Shown: in pieces, positions 59,717 through 64,000 of the stretch
How the letters are laid out: every line of letters starts with the position of its first letter
Position numbering within the stretch: position 1 is the first letter of the stretch
Assembly (NCBI GenBank): GCA_029959085.1
Contig: JARWIR010000015.1
Location: 6,695,017 to 6,759,016 of the forward strand
From: Nemophila menziesii
Lineage: Eukaryota > Streptophyta > Magnoliopsida > Boraginales > Hydrophyllaceae
DNA: 64,000 nt
Direction: 5' to 3'
Notes under the pieces: model-generated
What the model was told of the DNA's origin: nothing
The model's database searches: none
What the model saw: only the letters and a program-made list of their open reading frames with translations
Position numbers and translations under genes: made by a program

Positions 59717-59717
<1 letters not shown>

Positions 59718-59755
<38 letters not shown>

Positions 59756-59772
59756 AGATATATATATAAAAG
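59718..59772. repeat. TA-rich microsatellite
   Basis: Mostly TA with small interruptions. The short Tyr/Ile frames across it are compositional. Confidence 0.9.
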
Positions 59773-59804
59773 ATATAGTACAGATAATAAGTTCACAAAC
59801 GGCA

Positions 59805-60085
59805 TACCTTGGATGGATTCCACAAATGACAAAATGATGTGCAACTTCATCGCCGTGGCTATTAACCTCGTGTTCCTTTTGTCATTGTTCTTATATTGCA
59901 CACGTGAAGAAATAGGTATGGGAGGACGATTCTCACTAACAACATCTTTCTTCTTTTTCTGAACTAACGGTGTCTTCTAAAAATTCTCTTTTACGATCAC
60001 TGGCGCAATCACCTATTCTTCAACCTTCTCTCTAATTTCTTCTACTTCTTTAGGCTTAGAGGTTGACTCCTTCTCTTTCGTCAGT
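59805..60085 (-). pseudogene. Relic of Ty3/gypsy gag-protease linker (C2)
   Basis: The minus strand reads KPKEVEEIREKVEE, a stop, VIAPVIVKENF, a stop, then KKKKDVVSENRPPIPISSRV and MKLHIILSFVESIQGMPFV. Better preserved than the C1 copy and the basis for its identification. It belongs to the old element whose 5' LTR is at 60590-61627. Confidence 0.6.
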
Positions 60086-60589
60086 ATAAAGGTTACATAA
60101 TATTCAAAGATAGATAGAAACTCCTGCCTCGAAATGAAATACAATACAAACAAAGTGGTCAACAATGAGATGAAACAATATCAAGAGTCATGATAACCAA
60201 CTAGACATTTGAAAAGATTTTATTAGATATAACCAAACATTTGGTTTTACTAATTGATGCCTTGTCAAGTAAAAATTATATTAACTCTCATTTTGCTTGT
60301 TCCAAAGTAAGTGGACATTATTGCCGATTTTTCGTGTTAGCTAATCTTAAATTCCTAATGCCCCTATTTAGGTCTTCTACAGCTCAAGGAAAGTCTTGAG
60401 TGATGCTGACTTGGTAAAAAAGACAACTTATATTCCTATCTATACAAGATATAATGTTTAAGTAAGCATTATGTACAAATTAAGTCTTATTTCTAGTATA
60501 CACTTAACAAGAGCTAACTGATTTTGTTAGATTTTTTTCTTATTTGTTGGTGAAAGAATATATATATATATATAAGATAACGGTGGGTT

Positions 60590-61627
60590 ATCAAGCTTAA
60601 AAATATTAACTAACTGGGTTGATAGTACGAAGCACTAGGAATATAGTTTGTATTGGATCACCCACAGGGTGACAATCCAACTACTAAGAGCAGCCCTAAC
60701 ATGATCAAGATTAGAGTTGGAATAAAGGCAGACATAAAAAAAATTATAAAGTAAAATCTCAAATCAATTAAATTCAATCACAAGTAACATTTATACATAT
60801 TGCAAGCCAAGCTATGGAAAAATTAGTTCATAATGCCAAAATAAATAAAACTAAACTTAATAACTTACGAAAATGGTTAAAAAAGAGATCTAATTTATAT
60901 TACCCTAATGGTTAAGTGGAAGGAGAGAGAAGAGAAGTTTGTGACTCTCCACCTTCATGTCTTCTTCTATAAGTCACTTGCTTCTTTTGATGATTTTTAA
61001 GTGTATTCATGATTAGGGACTAAGAAAAGACATGTTTATAGGTTGAAATACAAGTACATATAGGTGTAGAGACAAAATCTAGGTCATGGATTAGGTTTTA
61101 GATCCGTACTCCAGCTCAAACCCATTTTCCTTGGAAAATGGTCTGCTTGACCTATAGAGTTTGTAAAATTCACAACTTTTTCGTTACATCTCCAAATAAC
61201 TCGAAACCAGTGGACACACGACCGTAATTCAAAGACCTTTCTTGATTTAAAAGGGGTTATTCAAATTCTCTATCGATTTTATGCATCATTTTAAATACAA
61301 CACACTCCAAATCTGGCCAACAACTATTGATTGTTTTTACTTTATCCAAAACAGTTTCTTCTGCCTTTTCAATCTTGATTTTGTCTTGGATATTCTTTCT
61401 TCAACTTCTTCGTCAATTCTTGGCTTCTAATATCATTCTTGTAACTAAAAGATTCACATTTAACACACTATTACACCAAAATATGCTCTAAAAGTAACAA
61501 AACTCCAAAACAAGGTAAGACAAGAGAAACTATCTAATAATTGTGAAAACCACTTAAGCTAAGCACACAATACACCTAAAGTGGTGTCTCTAAACTAGAT
61601 TATTATTTCACAAATATGAAGACATCA
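60590..61627 (-). repeat. Old Athila-like LTR relic (C2 copy)
   Basis: Same motifs as 8990-10033, ending 'tttcacaaatatgaagacatca'. Both copies are followed by gttgtt, after which they diverge. Confidence 0.6.
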
Positions 61628-61960
61628 GTTGTTTATGGGTATTTTGTTTTTTTTTTCTAATTTCTTGTTTTTTTAATTACTATTTGTAGGGGTATTTTGG
61701 GTTGAGGCATTTTTATAAATAGTTTTATTCCAGGTACCTTTTTATTAATAGTTTTTTTGATATGCATATTTTGACAATTGGCTCATATAATAAATGATGA
61801 AGATAATAAGAATTAAATGATATATATAATTAAAGTAATAATTAAATGGTTTATGGGTATTTTAGTAATCTTTTAATTTTTTTATTAATTTTGAATTAAC
61901 TTGAAATTGTAATTAATTAAGAATAATTTCACTATCCGTGTAATTAATTGGGCGTTGCCC
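61628..61960. other. AT-rich insert between C2 and copy C
   Basis: No gene. Ends in a small hairpin gggc-gtt-gccc (61950-61960) directly before a TA run. The word 'tttatgggtatttt' occurs twice (61631, 61848). Confidence 0.4.
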
Positions 61961-62971
61961 TATATATATTGTGTTTCGTTACTTCCGTAAAGTTTTCCTA
62001 GGGACCCGACAATGTTTATAACAAAATCTTAAGGATAAGAAAGTATGTGTAAAAGGAAATCAACGAAGTCTTTTTCAACTTCAGCGAAAAGGACTCCTTG
62101 GTCTTTTTTTTGTCTATAAGAAGTTTCAAGCTTAGATTAGTAGGTGAAGGATCCATGATTGCACCAGCCATAAGTCTTTGCAAGCTAGGCAAAAGATATA
62201 TATGCAAGACTAGAAAATCGTCAAGCTTTAATAAGATGACTCAATATTAACTTATAACAATGAGAATTTAGAGGGTTAAACACTAATTATTAAAGTAAAC
62301 ATGCGCCCTTCTAAATTCTATTTTGTACACAAAATATGGACTATCTCCAAAAATGTCTAAGATGGCTTTCGGAAAACTTAGAGTGCCACGGATTAATTTG
62401 GGATCTTATACCATGCAAAAGTTGTAAATATACTCGTGTATCTTCACCTGTGTTTTGCATAATAATCTATCATTTAACAAAAATGATTTTAAGTTAATAT
62501 TTTCATATTTCTTCTTCTAGAACTGATATTTTTTGTTGTCGTGGAATTTTATTATTATTATTATAATTATAATAATAATAATAATAATTATTATTATTAT
62601 TATTATTATTTTTGCTTGGAAAGTAATAATATTTATATCATTATACCAAAATAAGGGTCCATTTAAGGTTTGTTTAGAACCTTTAAATTCTCACTCTGCC
62701 AAAATATTTCACCTTGGATACAATTTATACAATCGAATCAAGAGATACAGATCATCACCTTTCTCTCGAATTCTTCCAAGAGACGCCATGACAAATCTTC
62801 CCTAAGACTTCCACGTTTTAATCTAAAACACCACCATACTCGTTTAAAAAACAAACGTCCCACGACAAGACCCACCTATATCATCATAACAACTTTGATA
62901 TGTCCGACATTGGCCTTGTTTTCCAACCTCTTACGGAGAACTATAATTTATGGAGTCGTACCACATATATC
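61961..62971. repeat. Segmental duplicate, copy C (partial)
   Basis: Aligns with 20633-21617 and, from 62643, with 1-330. The match stops abruptly at 'ccacatatat' where another element begins. It contains a (ATT)n/(ATA)n tract at 62549-62612. The long Ile run in a frame here is that tract. Confidence 0.8.
62549..62612. repeat. (ATT)n / (TAA)n trinucleotide tract
   Basis: ATT repeats flank an ATA/ATAATA section, making a partly self-complementary tract. It is much shorter in copy B (~21240-21258). Confidence 0.9.
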
Positions 62972-62972
62972 T

Positions 62973-63420
62973 AGGGATGGAAACAATTAGTTTTTTTGCA
63001 AAAATATCGAAACCATAACCATAACCGTTTATTTTATAAAAAACCATATCCTAATGGTTTTAACCATCAGTTACACATTTCAAAATCATAATCGCATTAT
63101 TCGGTTTTGGTTTTTTAAACGGTTTTGCGGTTTTTAACCATAACGAAATGATAATTTAATAATAATTATATAAATTTTTATAAAATCAAACTAGATTTTT
63201 TTATTAATTAATTGGTTAAATCAAGTATTTGGATTTTAATTTTAGAATTGTAATATATCTAATTTAACCTAGATTATTATTGAATATGAAAATATATATG
63301 TTAATAAACGGTTTTCGGTTATTCAGTTTTATTTTTATCTAAAACCATAACCAAATGGTTTTAACTATCGGTTTCACTTTTCAAAACCATAACCTAATGG
63401 TTAGCATGTTCTTTGGTTTG
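62973..63420. mobile_element. Probable hAT-type non-autonomous insertion, one end visible
   Basis: Homology between the duplicates breaks exactly at 'c/TAGGGATGGAAACAA', and TAGGGATG.. is a common plant hAT terminus. The body has palindromic AT-rich words: 'aaaccataacc...aatggttttaac' appears at 62999-63075 and again at 63340-63405, and 'aacggtttt.cggtt' at 63116 and 63307. No matching right end (...catcccta) is seen before the window ends. Confidence 0.4.
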
Positions 63421-64000
63421 TAATGAATCTTGACAACTTTTATTCAGCAATTTGAGGTAAGATTATACTCAATTATCAACTTCCCTCTTAGAATAACACA
63501 TATAACATTATTATCTAGGAAGAGAAACAAAGAGAAGTGGTGGTGTCTATATCCTCACTAAAACAACATGCTACACTTTATCTTTTGACTTTGTTGACAC
63601 ATGTTGTATACAACTTTGCCCCATCAATAGTTGTTGTATCCAGTACTTACCTGCAGCCATAACAAAACACCATATTCAGTCACAATAATGGATGTAAAAG
63701 ACCTTCAAATTACCATTGTCTTAACTTTGGTTTTCCTTGTCATGGACACACAAGCGCGTTACGTTGTAAATTAATTGGATATCCTATTTGGCATCACGTC
63801 CACAAAGGCAACACTCGTTCTGCTTATAATAATGTTGCTAGGGGATAATTAGGGGAAATTAAAACACACACTATCTACCCTCTCTTACTCTCACTAATGC
63901 GGTATACAAATGTATTGACTTTGCTCAACGAATGTAATCTACCATCTTTCATAACGATTAAAGCACAAATTTCTCCTTGACGTTTCCCGTTTTGTTATAA
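63421..64000. other. Unique sequence to window end
   Basis: No gene or repeat recognised. Confidence 0.5.

Larger units (their letters stand above)
55967..61627. repeat. Segmental duplicate C2 (paralogue of 3727-10033)
   Basis: Same order of contents as C1: MITE (56010-56130), decayed spliced gene (56340-57720), CACTA-like end (58938), gag-protease relic (59805-60085, minus) and LTR relic (60590-61627, minus). It lacks the second MITE and the 520-bp piece of C1 and has shorter TA tracts. Confidence 0.85.

Noticed and set aside
59671..59962. Tyr/Ile-rich frames across the TA tract
   Set aside because: These are translations of a microsatellite.
61950..61969. Hairpin gggc-gtt-gccc before TATATA as a third Helitron end
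   Set aside because: The hairpin lacks the CTRR ending (CTAT is present) and does not share the signature of the other two ends.
62533..62805. Frame with a long Ile run
   Set aside because: A translation of the ATT trinucleotide tract.

Overview
The window is a repeat-dominated, AT-rich piece of a flowering-plant (probably eudicot) nuclear genome. Support for this comes from plant-specific families: DUF674, an F-box protein, Athila-type Ty3/gypsy elements primed by tRNA-Asp, a CACTA (En/Spm) TNP2 transposase, plant Helitron termini, a Stowaway MITE and a MULE-like MITE. The species cannot be fixed from the sequence. I find no convincingly intact single-copy host gene and no rRNA or tRNA. The host-type coding remains (two DUF674 copies, one F-box gene) all carry breaks. 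The only long clean reading frames belong to a young LTR retrotransposon.

Layout. (1) 1-2966 (copy A) carries an old LTR relic and a broken DUF674 gene. It is repeated at 20643-24306 (copy B) and partly at 61961-62971 (copy C). (2) 3727-10033 (C1) is repeated at 55967-61627 (C2). Each copy holds MITEs, a decayed spliced gene, a CACTA-like end and the gag-protease plus 5' LTR relic of an old Athila-like element. The order A | C1-B | C2-C suggests an old segmental array later broken up by insertions. (3) 10207-18962 holds two decayed Athila-type elements meeting head to head: X on + (5' LTR, PBS, gag, protease) and Y on - (LTR plus a non-coding interior and unrecognised coding remains). (4) 18963-20595 ends in a Helitron-type 3' terminus. 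(5) 24347-25100 is a broken F-box gene on the minus strand.

(6) 26329-36136 and 36137-51109 form one tandem duplication of a ~5 kb unit, made of an RNase H-like gene fragment, AT-rich sequence and a CACTA TNP2 transposase, all on the minus strand. Copy 1 was enlarged by a ~4.8 kb Helitron that itself carries a Stowaway MITE. Copy 2 was enlarged by a 9,851 bp LTR retrotransposon at 39418-49268 that splits the transposase gene. The duplication junction fuses the RNase H fragment to the transposase in one reading frame. The CACTA terminus with its subterminal repeats ends at 52501. (7) 52969-53115 is a perfect 66-bp inverted repeat. 53116-55966 is mostly featureless apart from a purine-rich G-run tract and a Pro-Ala repeat. 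(8) 62973-64000 starts with a probable hAT-type insertion with palindromic AT-rich words.

The most informative object is the 9.85 kb element. It has two 1,527-bp LTRs differing at only about three positions by eye and a CTAGC target duplication. Its gag-protease frame (848 codons from its first ATG) runs, after one TAG, into a short integrase C-terminal remnant in the same frame, so reverse transcriptase, RNase H and the integrase core have been deleted. A second ORF carries a Transposase_32-like (plant transposon protein) domain. It is a recent non-autonomous element that would need pol supplied in trans.
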